DNA of 64,000 nt, taken from the NCBI RefSeq assembly GCF_018383905.1, contig NZ_JAGYWA010000001.1, positions 780,974 to 844,973 on the forward strand, given 5' to 3'. Every line of letters begins with the position of its first letter. The first letter of the stretch is position 1. Of the stretch, positions 41,417 through 50,297 are shown one piece after another. The DNA comes from Flavobacterium branchiicola. Lineage in GTDB: Bacteria; Bacteroidota; Bacteroidia; Flavobacteriales; Flavobacteriaceae. The position numbers and the translations under genes are program-made. Below the pieces are notes generated by a model. The model searched no databases. It was not told where the DNA came from and saw only the letters and a list, made by a program, of their open reading frames with translations.

Positions 41417-43393
41417 TTAAATTTCCTCAATTCCTAATGATATAAAAAAATCAAATGTTCCATCATACATAAATTCAGGCCTTGTGATATCTTCATGGTT
41501 TCCATGAGGAATATAAATTATCATTCCTTGTCTTGCTCTAGTTAACAAAACTCGATATGAATTAATTAAATAATTTTTAATTTTAGGATCATTAATATTT
41601 TTCCAAATTGTCCCCCAAAACTTTTTGTGATTCCATTCACCATTATCATAATATAAATCCCCATCCCAAGCAACACAAGCCCAATCTAACTCTAATCCTT
41701 GTACATGAAATTCCGTCGCTACTTCTTCTAAAAAGCATGAAGAACGAATATCGTCTTTCCCATTTAAAAACCACTTTGGAGCTTCTATTTCAGCTTTTAC
41801 ATTTAACCCAAAAGGTTTTAAACGAATTCCACCCGAAGAGGCAATAATCCCAATCCTTTCAGAACCTTTAGCAGACATTTTCAACCATTTCTTGGCTTTA
41901 TCTAAATCACGAGTTATCTTAATTGGATAATCTTTTTTTATAAATTCATCATATAAACTTTTAGCACTTTCAATATTATTATTTATCACATTATGAATAA
42001 AATTAGATAATTGAGCACTTCTAAATGATCTCAAAGAAATAGATAAGTGAAGCTCATTTTTCTTTATCGCTTCTTTACTATCCAAAATATCTAACGTACC
42101 CTTATCTTTAATGTAATTTTCATCTTCTAAAATTTTAGAGGAATAATAAATATCCCAATCCTCGAACCTATTTAAAAATGGCCTAATCCATTCTTCTAAG
42201 CCAGCCTCTCCTGTGTTTATCTCTTGTCCGCCACCAATCAAACAAATAATTGTGCACCAATCTTTATGCCTGTCCATCACTTCAATAAGAAATTCAGGTT
42301 CAGATTTATTAAAATCTGGAATTTTCTTTTTCATAAACTTTGAAGCTTGTTCCTTTGTCCACGCGCGTTGGGCCTCATCAAAAATAGTTACTTTTTCAAT
42401 CGGAGCTTTCTCATCTTTTATTGAAGCATCTCTAAAATGATGAATATTTTGAATAAATGATTTTACTTGTGACTTAGCTAGAGATTTTTTAATACTTGAA
42501 TTTTCCTCTTTTGCAGTTTTAAATCTATCCTCAGCTAATGCCTCCCTTAAAACATCTACCAACGGACCATTTCCTGAAAGAAAAACAGCATGCTCTTCTT
42601 CTTTATAATTAGATCTTAAATTCGCAATATTTAATCCAGCCAAAGTTTTCCCTGCTCCTGGCACTCCAGTAATAAAACAAATTGATTTTCTGTTTTTATC
42701 TTTTGAAAAATCAATAATTTCAGATATACAAGCCGATGTTATAGATAAATTTTCTGCACCAGAATCACTTCTCGAAATTTCCGAAACATTGTGTTTCTTA
42801 TATAATGCTGTAGCGGCCTCGATAATTGTTGGCGTTGGCCTGTAAATGGAGTTCTCCCAATTTTGACCATCAATTTTGTTAGAATTATTAAAATGTAATA
42901 ATGTTTCCGATATAACATCAACTAGATTATTCTCGTTTGCTACAATAGTTTCATATAAATTATCGCACGAATTTCTATAAGAATTTCTAAAATTAATCGC
43001 TTTCTCTGCGATCAAAATTGGTATAATGTTTTTATTATGACTTCCCTCATGAAAATTATTCAAATCTAAACCATAATCAAAAGCTTGGTTTATTGCCGAT
43101 TTATCATAAGTTTTTGAGCCAATTTTAAACTCTAAAACAAAAATACAACTTTCAATAATTAAAATATTATCAACTCTTTTCCCCATTCGTGGAATAGAAA
43201 ATTCGAAATATATCTGTCCTTGAAAATTTAGAAGCGTTTTTTTTAGAATCTCAATTTGAATTTTCCACGCATCTGATTGTTGAAGAATCAATTTCCTTAA
43301 ATCATAGTTTCCTGCTATTTTTCCATAAATGCTACTATTTTTTTCAATAATAAAATTGGTAATGGAATTTGAATAATAAGCCCTACTCATCAA
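41417..43393 (-). CDS. DUF2075 helicase with N-terminal PD-(D/E)xK-like domain
   Basis: 658 residues. The N-terminal part has RVDNILII (Asp 75), then VLEFKIG (Glu 88, Lys 90) and later NQAFDYGLDL, the spacing of a PD-(D/E)xK nuclease fold. From about 230, a superfamily-1-type helicase (DUF2075, Schlafen-group-3-like) has Walker A GVPGAGKT (243-250), Walker B DEAQ (339-342), GGGQ (387-390), a SLRSFRSAQL segment, FHVQGLELDWACVAW and the arginine motif YRVLLTRARQGM. It overlaps the XRE stop by 11 bases. This looks like a stand-alone defence or DNA-processing enzyme; function is inferred. Confidence 0.85.
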   Translation of the reverse strand: MMSRAYYSNSITNFIIEKNSSIYGKIAGNYDLRKLILQQSDAWKIQIEILKKTLLNFQGQIYFEFSIPRMGKRVDNILIIESCIFVLEFKIGSKTYDKSAINQAFDYGLDLNNFHEGSHNKNIIPILIAEKAINFRNSYRNSCDNLYETIVANENNLVDVISETLLHFNNSNKIDGQNWENSIYRPTPTIIEAATALYKKHNVSEISRSDSGAENLSITSACISEIIDFSKDKNRKSICFITGVPGAGKTLAGLNIANLRSNYKEEEHAVFLSGNGPLVDVLREALAEDRFKTAKEENSSIKKSLAKSQVKSFIQNIHHFRDASIKDEKAPIEKVTIFDEAQRAWTKEQASKFMKKKIPDFNKSEPEFLIEVMDRHKDWCTIICLIGGGQEINTGEAGLEEWIRPFLNRFEDWDIYYSSKILEDENYIKDKGTLDILDSKEAIKKNELHLSISLRSFRSAQLSNFIHNVINNNIESAKSLYDEFIKKDYPIKITRDLDKAKKWLKMSAKGSERIGIIASSGGIRLKPFGLNVKAEIEAPKWFLNGKDDIRSSCFLEEVATEFHVQGLELDWACVAWDGDLYYDNGEWNHKKFWGTIWKNINDPKIKNYLINSYRVLLTRARQGMIIYIPHGNHEDITRPEFMYDGTFDFFISLGIEEI

Positions 43394-43589
43394 ACAAGTC
43401 TTTTACTTTAACTTGTAAAGCATTTGCTAATCTCTCAACAACTTCAATAGAAACATTTCTTTCACCTTTTTCAATTGTTGGCAAATATGTTCTATCTATC
43501 TCCGCTAAATTTGCAAGTTTTTCTTGAGATAATCCTTTGAGTTTTCTAAGCTCCTTAATTTTAAGTCCGAATTTTTGCTTAATATCCAT
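43383..43589 (-). CDS. XRE-family regulator (controller-protein type)
   Basis: A 68-residue Cro/C1-type HTH protein: FGLKIKELRKLKGLSQEKLANLAEIDRTYLPTIEKGERNVSIE. The RTY-x-IE-GERN pattern is the one common in controller (C) proteins of restriction-modification and other defence loci. It overlaps the helicase gene by 11 bases, so it probably controls that gene and itself. Confidence 0.88.
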   Translation of the reverse strand: MDIKQKFGLKIKELRKLKGLSQEKLANLAEIDRTYLPTIEKGERNVSIEVVERLANALQVKVKDLFDE

Positions 43590-43684
43590 ACTAACAAAAA
43601 TTGCAAAATGTAGACTTTAAAACAACGGAGTATAGTCGGGTTTTTATTTAAAAACGCTATAAACGAAAGACAACCCACAAAATA

Positions 43685-43713
43685 AAAAAAGCTACTTTTT
43701 ACAGTAGCTTTTT
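43685..43713 (-). terminator. Terminator of the small conserved protein gene
   Basis: AAAAAGCTACT, a short loop, AGTAGCTTTTT, 6 bases beyond the minus-strand stop at 43719. Confidence 0.88.
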
Positions 43714-43718
43714 GAGTT

Positions 43719-43949
43719 TTAATTCTCCAGATAAGGATCCAGAATTTCGGCTAATTTATTCAGCCAATAGAAATTGTCTTCGAGGTTGATGTTTTCGGTT
43801 TGCAGGGTTTCCTGTTCGCGCATCACATTTAAGGCAAGAAGATAATTTACCTGGCGAATTGATTTGGCCATGCTTTTGGAGTCAATTGAATTGTTGAAAA
43901 ATTCAGTTAATCTCAATTCTGTTTCTTTTGAAAGGGTGTTTGTACTCAT
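43719..43949 (-). CDS. Small conserved protein, paralogue of 21115-21354
   Basis: 76 residues, all-helical. It shares LSKETE, FFNN, MAKSIR, ALNVMRE and FYWLNKLAEILDPYLE with the copy at 21115-21354. The start MSTNTLSK is where the two align; an upstream extension to 44048 is not conserved and overlaps a structured leader. Function unknown. Like its paralogue it has an XRE gene nearby (43383-43589, same strand). Confidence 0.7.
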   Translation of the reverse strand: MSTNTLSKETELRLTEFFNNSIDSKSMAKSIRQVNYLLALNVMREQETLQTENINLEDNFYWLNKLAEILDPYLEN

Positions 43950-43952
43950 AAT

Positions 43953-44035
43953 CTGAAAGGTTAGGGATAATATAAAACCCGCGTAGGTTAGCTGTCCTAC
44001 GCCTTTCAGAGCGTTGCGGTTGTTTCCAATACCGC
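43953..44035 (-). promoter_or_regulatory. Structured 5' leader of small conserved protein gene
   Basis: Consecutive stems in the 5' leader of the 43719-43949 gene. GCGTAGG/CCTACGC (43981-43987 with 43996-44002) sits inside CTGAAAGG/CCTTTCAG (43953-43960 with 44002-44009, sharing one base). A GCGGT/ACCGC stem lies at 44016-44035. The block is GC-richer than its surroundings and ends 4 bases before the start codon. It could be a cis-acting RNA; no known riboswitch class fits by eye. Confidence 0.4.
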
Positions 44036-44301
44036 CAGCATACCACACGGGAGAATATTTTTAATATCATAGTCTGAAAGTTTTAGGACTGCAAACATAC
44101 GAAAAGCAAAAAATTTGGGCGTACTTTTCTTTGTTTTTAACTTCTCTTTCTTCTACAGATACTCGTAGCCATTTCTTCTTTCGCGAAAGCGTAAAAATGC
44201 TTAAGATGGCTCTAAATTTTTCATAATCTTTTATTAACTCGCTTGGCTTTTCATTCAAAAAAAGATAGCTTTGAGAAACAATCATTAAATAGTAAACCAT
44301 T

Positions 44302-44616
44302 ATGAAGATTCAAATCAACACAGACAAAAACATTGAAGGACATGCAAGATTAGAAAGCTACTTTTCTGGAGAATTAGAAAAAGGTTTAGCACGTTTTGAA
44401 GACAAAATTACCCGTATAGAAGTTCACTTTGGTGATGAAAATGGAGAGAAGTTTAGCTTACAGGACAAAAAATGTGTAATCGAAGTTCGCCCTCAAAAAT
44501 TACAACCCATAACCGTAACAGAACACGCCGATACGCTTGAAAAAGCTTTTAGCGGCGCTTTAGCAAAAATTAAAAAATCATTGACTACTACTTTCGAAAA
44601 AATCAAAGAGTATTAA
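44302..44616 (+). CDS. Ribosome hibernation-promoting factor/RaiA-type protein
   Basis: 104 residues with the HPF/RaiA (S30AE) fold: MKIQINTDKNIEGHARLESYFSGELEKGLARF, TRIEVHFGDENGEK, KCVIEVRPQKLQPITVTEHADTLEKAFSGALAKIKKSL. This short form binds the small ribosomal subunit to inactivate or protect ribosomes in stationary phase. A terminator follows immediately. Confidence 0.85.
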   Translation: MKIQINTDKNIEGHARLESYFSGELEKGLARFEDKITRIEVHFGDENGEKFSLQDKKCVIEVRPQKLQPITVTEHADTLEKAFSGALAKIKKSLTTTFEKIKEY

Positions 44617-44632
44617 TTGATATACAATATTT

Positions 44633-44674
44633 AAAAAAATGGCATTATCTCTAATCAGGATAATGCCATTTTTT
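44633..44674 (+). terminator. Terminator of the HPF-like gene
   Basis: AATGGCATTATC, loop, GATAATGCCATT, then T-run, starting 17 bases after the stop. Confidence 0.9.
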
Positions 44675-44845
44675 ATTGCACTAAAATTAAACTTGCGTCA
44701 ATTACACTAAACCGAATTTAAGATAATAATAACGCTTTTCGGGATTGTAAAAAGTAAATTTGCAGTCCCAAAAAAAGAAGCCTGACCTTTAAAAACTCAG
44801 GCGTTTTGATTGGGATTATTTACAATATCACATAAAATTACATTC

Positions 44846-46006
44846 ATGAAAAAGCAATTACTCGTATTATTAATCGCAGTTCTTTTAGGTTTTGGTGTTA
44901 ATGCACAAGTAAAATCGACTGAAACTAATGTTTTGGTTTTGATTTATTCTCAAAACGGCGGAACCTACAAAATGGCAAAATCTATTGCTGAAGGAATTCA
45001 GGAATATCCAAATACAAAAGCAATCTTAAAGAGGGTTCCATCTATAAATTCGAAAGAAAAACTTACTGCCGAAGTAGAAAAATTACCCATCGCGACCATT
45101 GACGAATTGGCCAATTACGACGGAATCGCATTTGGAAGTCCGGTACATTTTGCCAATATCAGCGCTGATATGAATTCCTTTTTCAGCCAGAGTATTCCGC
45201 TTTGGACATCGAGAGCTTTAGAAGGAAAACCGGCAACTGTATTTATGTCTGCAGGATCCGGAGCAGGAAAAGAAGCTGCAATTTTATCTTTCTGGAATAT
45301 TCTAGCTTCTCACGGAATGGTAATCGTGCCTACAGGAATTATGGGGACGGCTACTTTAGACAAAACGGTTCCGCAGGGAAATACACCTTTTGGAGCAACT
45401 TCGTTAGCGGGATCAACAGGAACACGTCCGTCGCAAAGCGAATTGAATTTGGCTAAAGAACAAGGGAAAGCTTTGGCAAGAGTTGCATCGGGATTAAAAA
45501 ATACAGAGAATATAAAAACGGTAAAAACAACTTCGACAGAAATTAAAACCGACGTTTACAAAATGCTAAAAGACAATAATATTGTACTTCCGGAAGCGCC
45601 TAAACCGGTTGGCAATTATGTTCCGTACACGATTTCAGATCATAAAGTCTTTATTAATCAGGTAGCTTTAAAAGACGGAAAGATTTTAAATCCGGGCAAA
45701 GTTGGCGCAACGGTTACAGACGATCAGGCTAAAGAAGCAACGTACCAAACCATGCTAAATGTAATTGCGGTTTTAAAAGAAGCTTGCGGTGGCGATTTGA
45801 ATAAAGTGAAACAATGTGTGCAATTAACAGGATATTTTAATACTACGCCGGAATATACGCAACATGCTGCGCTTATGAATTCGGCTTCAAATTTGACTGC
45901 ATTGGTTTTTGGAGAAAAAGGAAAACATGCCAGAGCTACAATTGGTGCGGTTTCGTTACCGATCAATTCAGCTGTAGAAATTCAGGCTGTTTTTGAAATA
46001 GAATAA
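44846..46006 (+). CDS. Secreted flavodoxin-RidA fusion protein
   Basis: 386 residues from ATG 44846, which opens a signal peptide (MKKQLLVLLIAVLLGFGVNAQ). Residues about 25-225 form a flavodoxin/NAD(P)H:quinone oxidoreductase-like (WrbA-type) domain, with YSQNGGTYKMAKSIAEGI as phosphate loop and GSPVHFANISADMNSFF. After a linker, residues about 250-386 form a RidA (YjgF/UK114) domain ending ARATIGAVSLPINSAVEIQAVFEIE, which keeps the Arg that binds the imine/carboxylate. RidA deaminates reactive 2-aminoacrylate-type imines, usually in the cytoplasm. An exported fusion with flavodoxin is unusual. Confidence 0.85.
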   Translation: MKKQLLVLLIAVLLGFGVNAQVKSTETNVLVLIYSQNGGTYKMAKSIAEGIQEYPNTKAILKRVPSINSKEKLTAEVEKLPIATIDELANYDGIAFGSPVHFANISADMNSFFSQSIPLWTSRALEGKPATVFMSAGSGAGKEAAILSFWNILASHGMVIVPTGIMGTATLDKTVPQGNTPFGATSLAGSTGTRPSQSELNLAKEQGKALARVASGLKNTENIKTVKTTSTEIKTDVYKMLKDNNIVLPEAPKPVGNYVPYTISDHKVFINQVALKDGKILNPGKVGATVTDDQAKEATYQTMLNVIAVLKEACGGDLNKVKQCVQLTGYFNTTPEYTQHAALMNSASNLTALVFGEKGKHARATIGAVSLPINSAVEIQAVFEIE

Positions 46007-46145
46007 AGATGAAGCTTTTAGGGTCTACTATTTTAACACATAAAAACATAGTTCAGTTTAAATCAAAAAGGCGTTTCACTTGTTTTAATTCACATAGCTT
46101 ATCTATATCAAAGAAATAAATTTCTTTTTGATTTCTTTATTAAAC

Positions 46146-46179
46146 AAAAAACCGAATACAAATTGTATTCGGTTTTTTT
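46146..46179. terminator. Bidirectional terminator
   Basis: AAAACCGAATACAA, short loop, TTGTATTCGGTTTT between the flavodoxin-RidA gene and the convergent triple-repeat lipoprotein gene. Confidence 0.9.
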
Positions 46180-46183
46180 GTGT

Positions 46184-46846
46184 TTATGATTTTGGTAACG
46201 GAGCTCCAACGGCTATATCGCAGCGATGTCCCGGTTGCCCGTGCGCCGGATTCATTCCCTCGGCTACTGTTTGAGTTGTTTCGGTACTTAATAAAGCCGG
46301 AACAGGATTGTTTGCAGGTGGCGGTGATACGGTAAAACTTTGAGATGTCGATCCGCTTTGCGCTGTTGCTGTTGTACCAGCTTTTGCAACCGGAGAATTT
46401 AAAGGCGCTCCAACAGGAATATCACATCTGTGTCCCGGTTGTCCGTGCGACGGATTCATTCCTTTTCCAACTTTTACCGGTGCAACTGTTGTCGTCGTAA
46501 CCACATTTTTCTGATTCGGATTTACCTGAACCATTTGCGGCGTTTGAGTTGTTGTAACTTGTCCTTGTTGTAGCGGAGCCGAATTTAACGGCGCTCCAAC
46601 GGCAATATCACAACGGTGTCCCGGTTGTCCGTGTGCCGGATTTAATCCTTTTGTTTCTCCTAAAACCGTATTTGGATTGGTTTGAGGTTGTGCCTGCATA
46701 ACCGGAGCAACTTTTGCGGTGTCTTTTGCAAGTCCTAGTCTTACTAATTCAGATGTTGCGGTTGTTTCTTGTGGTTCTAACTCTTTTTTACAGGAAATAA
46801 AAACTAGAGAAAAGGCCAGCGAACTTATAAGGATTTTTGAATTCAT
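46184..46846 (-). CDS. Lipoprotein with three HGQPGHRCDI repeats
   Basis: 220 residues. A lipoprotein signal (FSLVFISCKKEL, Cys about 19) precedes a disordered Gln/Thr/Pro-rich chain carrying three near-identical blocks: G(L/M)NP(A/S)HGQPGHRCDI(A/P)VGAPL, near residues 67, 132 and 195. Each block has two His and one Cys, suggesting metal or haem/redox binding, but no such family is recognised. The third block ends the protein. Intrinsically disordered linkers and repeats suggest an outer-membrane or surface lipoprotein. Confidence 0.75.
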   Translation of the reverse strand: MNSKILISSLAFSLVFISCKKELEPQETTATSELVRLGLAKDTAKVAPVMQAQPQTNPNTVLGETKGLNPAHGQPGHRCDIAVGAPLNSAPLQQGQVTTTQTPQMVQVNPNQKNVVTTTTVAPVKVGKGMNPSHGQPGHRCDIPVGAPLNSPVAKAGTTATAQSGSTSQSFTVSPPPANNPVPALLSTETTQTVAEGMNPAHGQPGHRCDIAVGAPLPKS

Positions 46847-47146
46847 AATTGTGGTATTTTAAAGCACTCAAATATACTTGTTTTTGGGTTTTCTACCATA
46901 TAAGTTATATAAGATAATTTAAGTATTGGTTTTGTGGTGTTTTTTTATAGAACGAATGTTCTCTCTTTTGGAGTCTTTTTTACCTCTCGCAGATTGAGCA
47001 GATTTTTTTTATTGCTGTGCTATTCAGAAAGTAAAAAGAAACTTCCAATAATCCATCTGTGTTTCATCTGTTTTATCCGTAAAATCCGTGTGCTATTATC
47101 TCTGGTTTAAAAAAATTAATACCTTTAAACATAAAACAGATCTATT

Positions 47147-47638
47147 ATGAAAAAAACAATTCTACTTCTTTTATTTGTTGTGTCTTTTGCAAATGCTCAA
47201 AAAGCCGAAAAAGACAAAATCAATCAAACTTTAGATACCTGGCATAAGGCTGCCGCCGAAGTAAAAATGGACGTTTACTTTAATACTCTCGCGCCAGATG
47301 CTATTTATATTGGAACCGATGCAACAGAAAACTGGTCTAAAGATGATTTTTATACCTGGGCAAAACCATTTTTCGAAAAAGGAACCACCTGGAATTTTAA
47401 AGCATTGCAACGTAATATATATTTTGACCCAACTGGAAAAATAGCGTGGTTTGATGAGTTGCTTGATACACAAATGAAAATCTGTCGTGGTTCTGGCGTT
47501 TTGGTGAAAGTAGGTAAAGAATGGAAAATTCAGCATTATGTTTTATCGATGACAATTCCGAATGATGAAGTCGAAGCTGCGATCAAAATAAAAGCGCCAA
47601 TTGAAGACGCATTGATTACAAAGCTTCAGAAAAAATAA
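47147..47638 (+). CDS. Secreted NTF2-like (SnoaL/DUF4440) protein
   Basis: 163 residues. A signal peptide (about 1-17, SFANAQ) precedes an NTF2-like domain: TLDTWHKAAAEVKMDVYFNTLAPDAIYIGTDATENWSKDDFYTWAKPFF, then FDELLDTQMK, RGSGVLVKVGKEWKIQHYVLSM. Members range from enzymes to binding proteins; this one is probably periplasmic with unknown ligand. The 300-base gap before it contains the CTCTCGCAGATT word seen at 28275. Confidence 0.85.
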   Translation: MKKTILLLLFVVSFANAQKAEKDKINQTLDTWHKAAAEVKMDVYFNTLAPDAIYIGTDATENWSKDDFYTWAKPFFEKGTTWNFKALQRNIYFDPTGKIAWFDELLDTQMKICRGSGVLVKVGKEWKIQHYVLSMTIPNDEVEAAIKIKAPIEDALITKLQKK

Positions 47639-47852
47639 ACATTTTCATGTTTTATTCTTATAATCCTAACTTTTAGAGCGACTTACAAAGGTCATTAACA
47701 AAACAATTATAACACAATTGACAATATTAGGCATATTTTGGAAGTTCAAAATCAAATACTCTCAAAAAACGCCTCCATAATTTACAAAATTGACTAAAAT
47801 AAAATACTGACCACTATTTTTATAGCCCTAAAAATCAAAATCTTTATTTTTT

Positions 47853-47860
47853 TTTAACTT
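47853..47860 (+). promoter_or_regulatory. Candidate -7 box of amt
   Basis: TAACTTTG, 41 bases before the amt start; no clear TTG at -33. Confidence 0.45.
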
Positions 47861-47900
47861 TGACCCCAAAAAAAATAGGGTTCAATAAAGTATTTGAAAA

Positions 47901-49283
47901 ATGAAAATAGAAAGACGCTGGATCATTTCCTTTATTATTATAAGTATAGTTTGTATTACGGGTGCTTTTTGGCCAACAATGACCGAAAATAGTTATGTAT
48001 TGTCTGAATTTGGTACGACAGATCATATTGTTCCGGCAGATGTGGCGTGGATGTTAACTTCTTCTTGTCTGGTTTTGATCATGACGCCCGGACTTTCTTT
48101 TTTTTATGGCGGAATGGTGGGCAAGAAAAATGTAATCTCAACCATGCTTCAAAGTTTTATTTGTTTGGGCGTTGTAACACTTTTATGGGTTGTAGTCGCT
48201 TTTAGTTTGGCTTTTGGAGATCCGATTGGTTTTGGGTCCGGAGATCATTTTTATAGCTTCTTTGGTAATCCAACGACTTTTGCATTTATGGATTATGTGG
48301 GCGTTTTGCCTCATAAAAAATTAGCAAGCACGATTCCGTTTATGTTATTTGCTTTGTTTCAAATGAAATTTGCCATAATTGCTCCGGCTATTATTACAGG
48401 TTCGTTTGCAGAACGTGTTCGCTTTATTTCGTATTTAATATTTATCAGCTTATTTACCCTTTTTATATACGCTCCTTTATGTCATGCCGTTTGGTATCCA
48501 ACAGGAATTTTAGGAAGTTATTTTGGTGTGAAAGATTTCGCCGGAGGAACTGTAGTACATATGAGTTCCGGTTTTGCTGCTTTGGCGGGAGTTATTGTTT
48601 TAGGCAAAAGAAAAAACAGTCAGCATATTCCAACTAATATTCCGTTTGTATTATTAGGAACAGGAATGTTGTGGTTTGGCTGGTTCGGATTTAACGCTGG
48701 TTCTGCGCTTGCAGCCAACGGAACTGCTGCAATGGCTTTTGCAACAACCACAACTTCATCGGCCGCAGCCATGTTAACCTGGATTTTCTTTGATCGAATG
48801 AATGGCAGAAAAGTTTCGGCTTTAGGCGCTTGTATCGGTGCCGTTGTAGGTTTAGTTGCCATTACGCCGGCAGCCGGATTTGTATCAGTTCCTGAAAGTA
48901 TGTTTTTCGGATTTATAACGGCTTTAGTTTCAAACTCTGCTGTAAATTGTCGTTTTTCTAAAAAGTTTGACGATACTCTTGATGTTTTTGCCTGTCATGG
49001 TGTGGGCGGAATCATGGGAATGATTTTAACTGCCATTTTCGCGCATGGTGAAAACGCAAGTTTACTACATGGCGGATGGAACGTTTTTGCACATCATATG
49101 ATGGCGTTGGTACTTGTTTCGATTTTCACTTTCTTCGGGGCTTATTTCTTATTTAAAGTAACAAATTTCATTATTCCGCTAAGAGTTTCAGAAGAGTCAG
49201 AACATATGGGACTGGATTTATCGCAACACGACGAAACCCTTGACCCAAAATCAAAACCAATTACAGAACCGCATTACGGGTAA
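47901..49283 (+). CDS. amt: Ammonium transporter
   Basis: 460 residues with eleven membrane helices after a first hydrophobic segment (about 8-25). Amt signatures are DVAWMLTSSCLVLIMTPGLSFFYGGMVGKKNV, DFAGGTVVHMSSGFAAL (pore His), WFGWFGFNAGSAL and VFACHGVGGIMGMI (second pore His). It conducts ammonium across the inner membrane. No PII (glnK) gene is adjacent, which is a usual partner elsewhere. Confidence 0.96.
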   Translation: MKIERRWIISFIIISIVCITGAFWPTMTENSYVLSEFGTTDHIVPADVAWMLTSSCLVLIMTPGLSFFYGGMVGKKNVISTMLQSFICLGVVTLLWVVVAFSLAFGDPIGFGSGDHFYSFFGNPTTFAFMDYVGVLPHKKLASTIPFMLFALFQMKFAIIAPAIITGSFAERVRFISYLIFISLFTLFIYAPLCHAVWYPTGILGSYFGVKDFAGGTVVHMSSGFAALAGVIVLGKRKNSQHIPTNIPFVLLGTGMLWFGWFGFNAGSALAANGTAAMAFATTTTSSAAAMLTWIFFDRMNGRKVSALGACIGAVVGLVAITPAAGFVSVPESMFFGFITALVSNSAVNCRFSKKFDDTLDVFACHGVGGIMGMILTAIFAHGENASLLHGGWNVFAHHMMALVLVSIFTFFGAYFLFKVTNFIIPLRVSEESEHMGLDLSQHDETLDPKSKPITEPHYG

Positions 49284-49444
49284 TATTTGGTTTGCCACGA
49301 ATTACACCAATTTTCACTAATTATTTTGTAGCATATCAGCATAGCTAATATGTTTATTAAGACAGAAATTAGTGCAAATTCGTGTAATTCGTGGCTGGAA
49401 AACTTTAAAACGCAATTCCGCTATTTTCATTCGTTTATATTCCT

Positions 49445-49452
49445 TAATTTTG
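49445..49452 (+). promoter_or_regulatory. Candidate -7 box of trmB
   Basis: TAATTTTG, 18 bases before the GTG start of trmB. It argues for the GTG start, since an upstream start would place the box inside the gene. Confidence 0.5.
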
Positions 49453-49470
49453 CAAAAAATTTTTGTACAA

Positions 49471-50148
49471 GTGGGAAGTAAAAATAAACTTAAGAGATTC
49501 AGAGAAAACGAAACATTTGAAAACGTTTTTCAACCAACCAGAGAAGAAGTTGTAGGCAACCTAATGCCTTTGAGAGGGAAATGGAATTCTGATTTCTTTA
49601 AAAATGATAATCCTTTAGTTTTAGAATTAGGATGTGGAAAAGGTGAATATTCTGTTGGACTGGCAGAAAGATATCCCAACAAAAATTTTATCGGAATTGA
49701 CATTAAAGGTGCGCGTTTCTGGAGAGGTGCAAAAACCGCTGTTGAAAACGGATTGCACAATGTTGCTTTTGTTCGAACTCAAATCGAATTGATCAATCAT
49801 ATTTTTGCTGATGGCGAAGTAGATGAAATCTGGATTACTTTTCCGGATCCTCAAATTAAATACAAAAGAACAAAACACAGAATGACGAATTCTGAGTTTT
49901 TACAATTGTATAAAAAAATCCTTAAAAAAGACGGTGTTGTAAACCTGAAAACGGACAGTGAATTTATGCACGGTTATACGCTTGGTTTGCTTCATGGTGA
50001 AGGACACGAGGTTTTATACGCTAATCATAATGTATACAAAAATGAAGGAAGTCCTGAAGAAGTTACTGCTTTTCAGACTTTTTATGAAAAACAATATTTA
50101 GAAATTAACAAGGCAATTACGTATATTCGTTTCAAAATTAAAGACTAA
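49471..50148 (+). CDS. trmB: tRNA (guanine-N7-)-methyltransferase
   Basis: 225 residues from a GTG start (GSKNKLKRFRENETF). It has the SAM-binding motif LELGCGKGEYSVGLAERYP near 50-68, FIGIDIKGARFWRGAK, and the family motif DEIWITFPDPQIKYKRTKHRMTNSEFLQLY near 115-145. It makes 7-methylguanosine at position 46 of tRNAs. The open frame extends upstream to 49372, but the family's normal N-terminus begins at the GTG and the -7 box lies in between. The LysE-family gene follows. Confidence 0.95.
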   Translation: MGSKNKLKRFRENETFENVFQPTREEVVGNLMPLRGKWNSDFFKNDNPLVLELGCGKGEYSVGLAERYPNKNFIGIDIKGARFWRGAKTAVENGLHNVAFVRTQIELINHIFADGEVDEIWITFPDPQIKYKRTKHRMTNSEFLQLYKKILKKDGVVNLKTDSEFMHGYTLGLLHGEGHEVLYANHNVYKNEGSPEEVTAFQTFYEKQYLEINKAITYIRFKIKD

Positions 50149-50297
50149 TACCGATTATATATTCAATATAGTCCAATTACATTGTACTATTTTCATATTA
50201 CATCGGCATTATACCAGAAAACATTCGGTTAAAACATAAATGTAAATGGTATAATTTAATTTTAAAACACGTTTTTCATAACCCATCATACAACTGA

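Noticed and set aside
44067..44300. Minus-strand open frame of 77 codons
   Set aside because: It overlaps the upstream region of the HPF-like gene. Its codons do not resemble the neighbours and it has no family resemblance, so it is probably chance.
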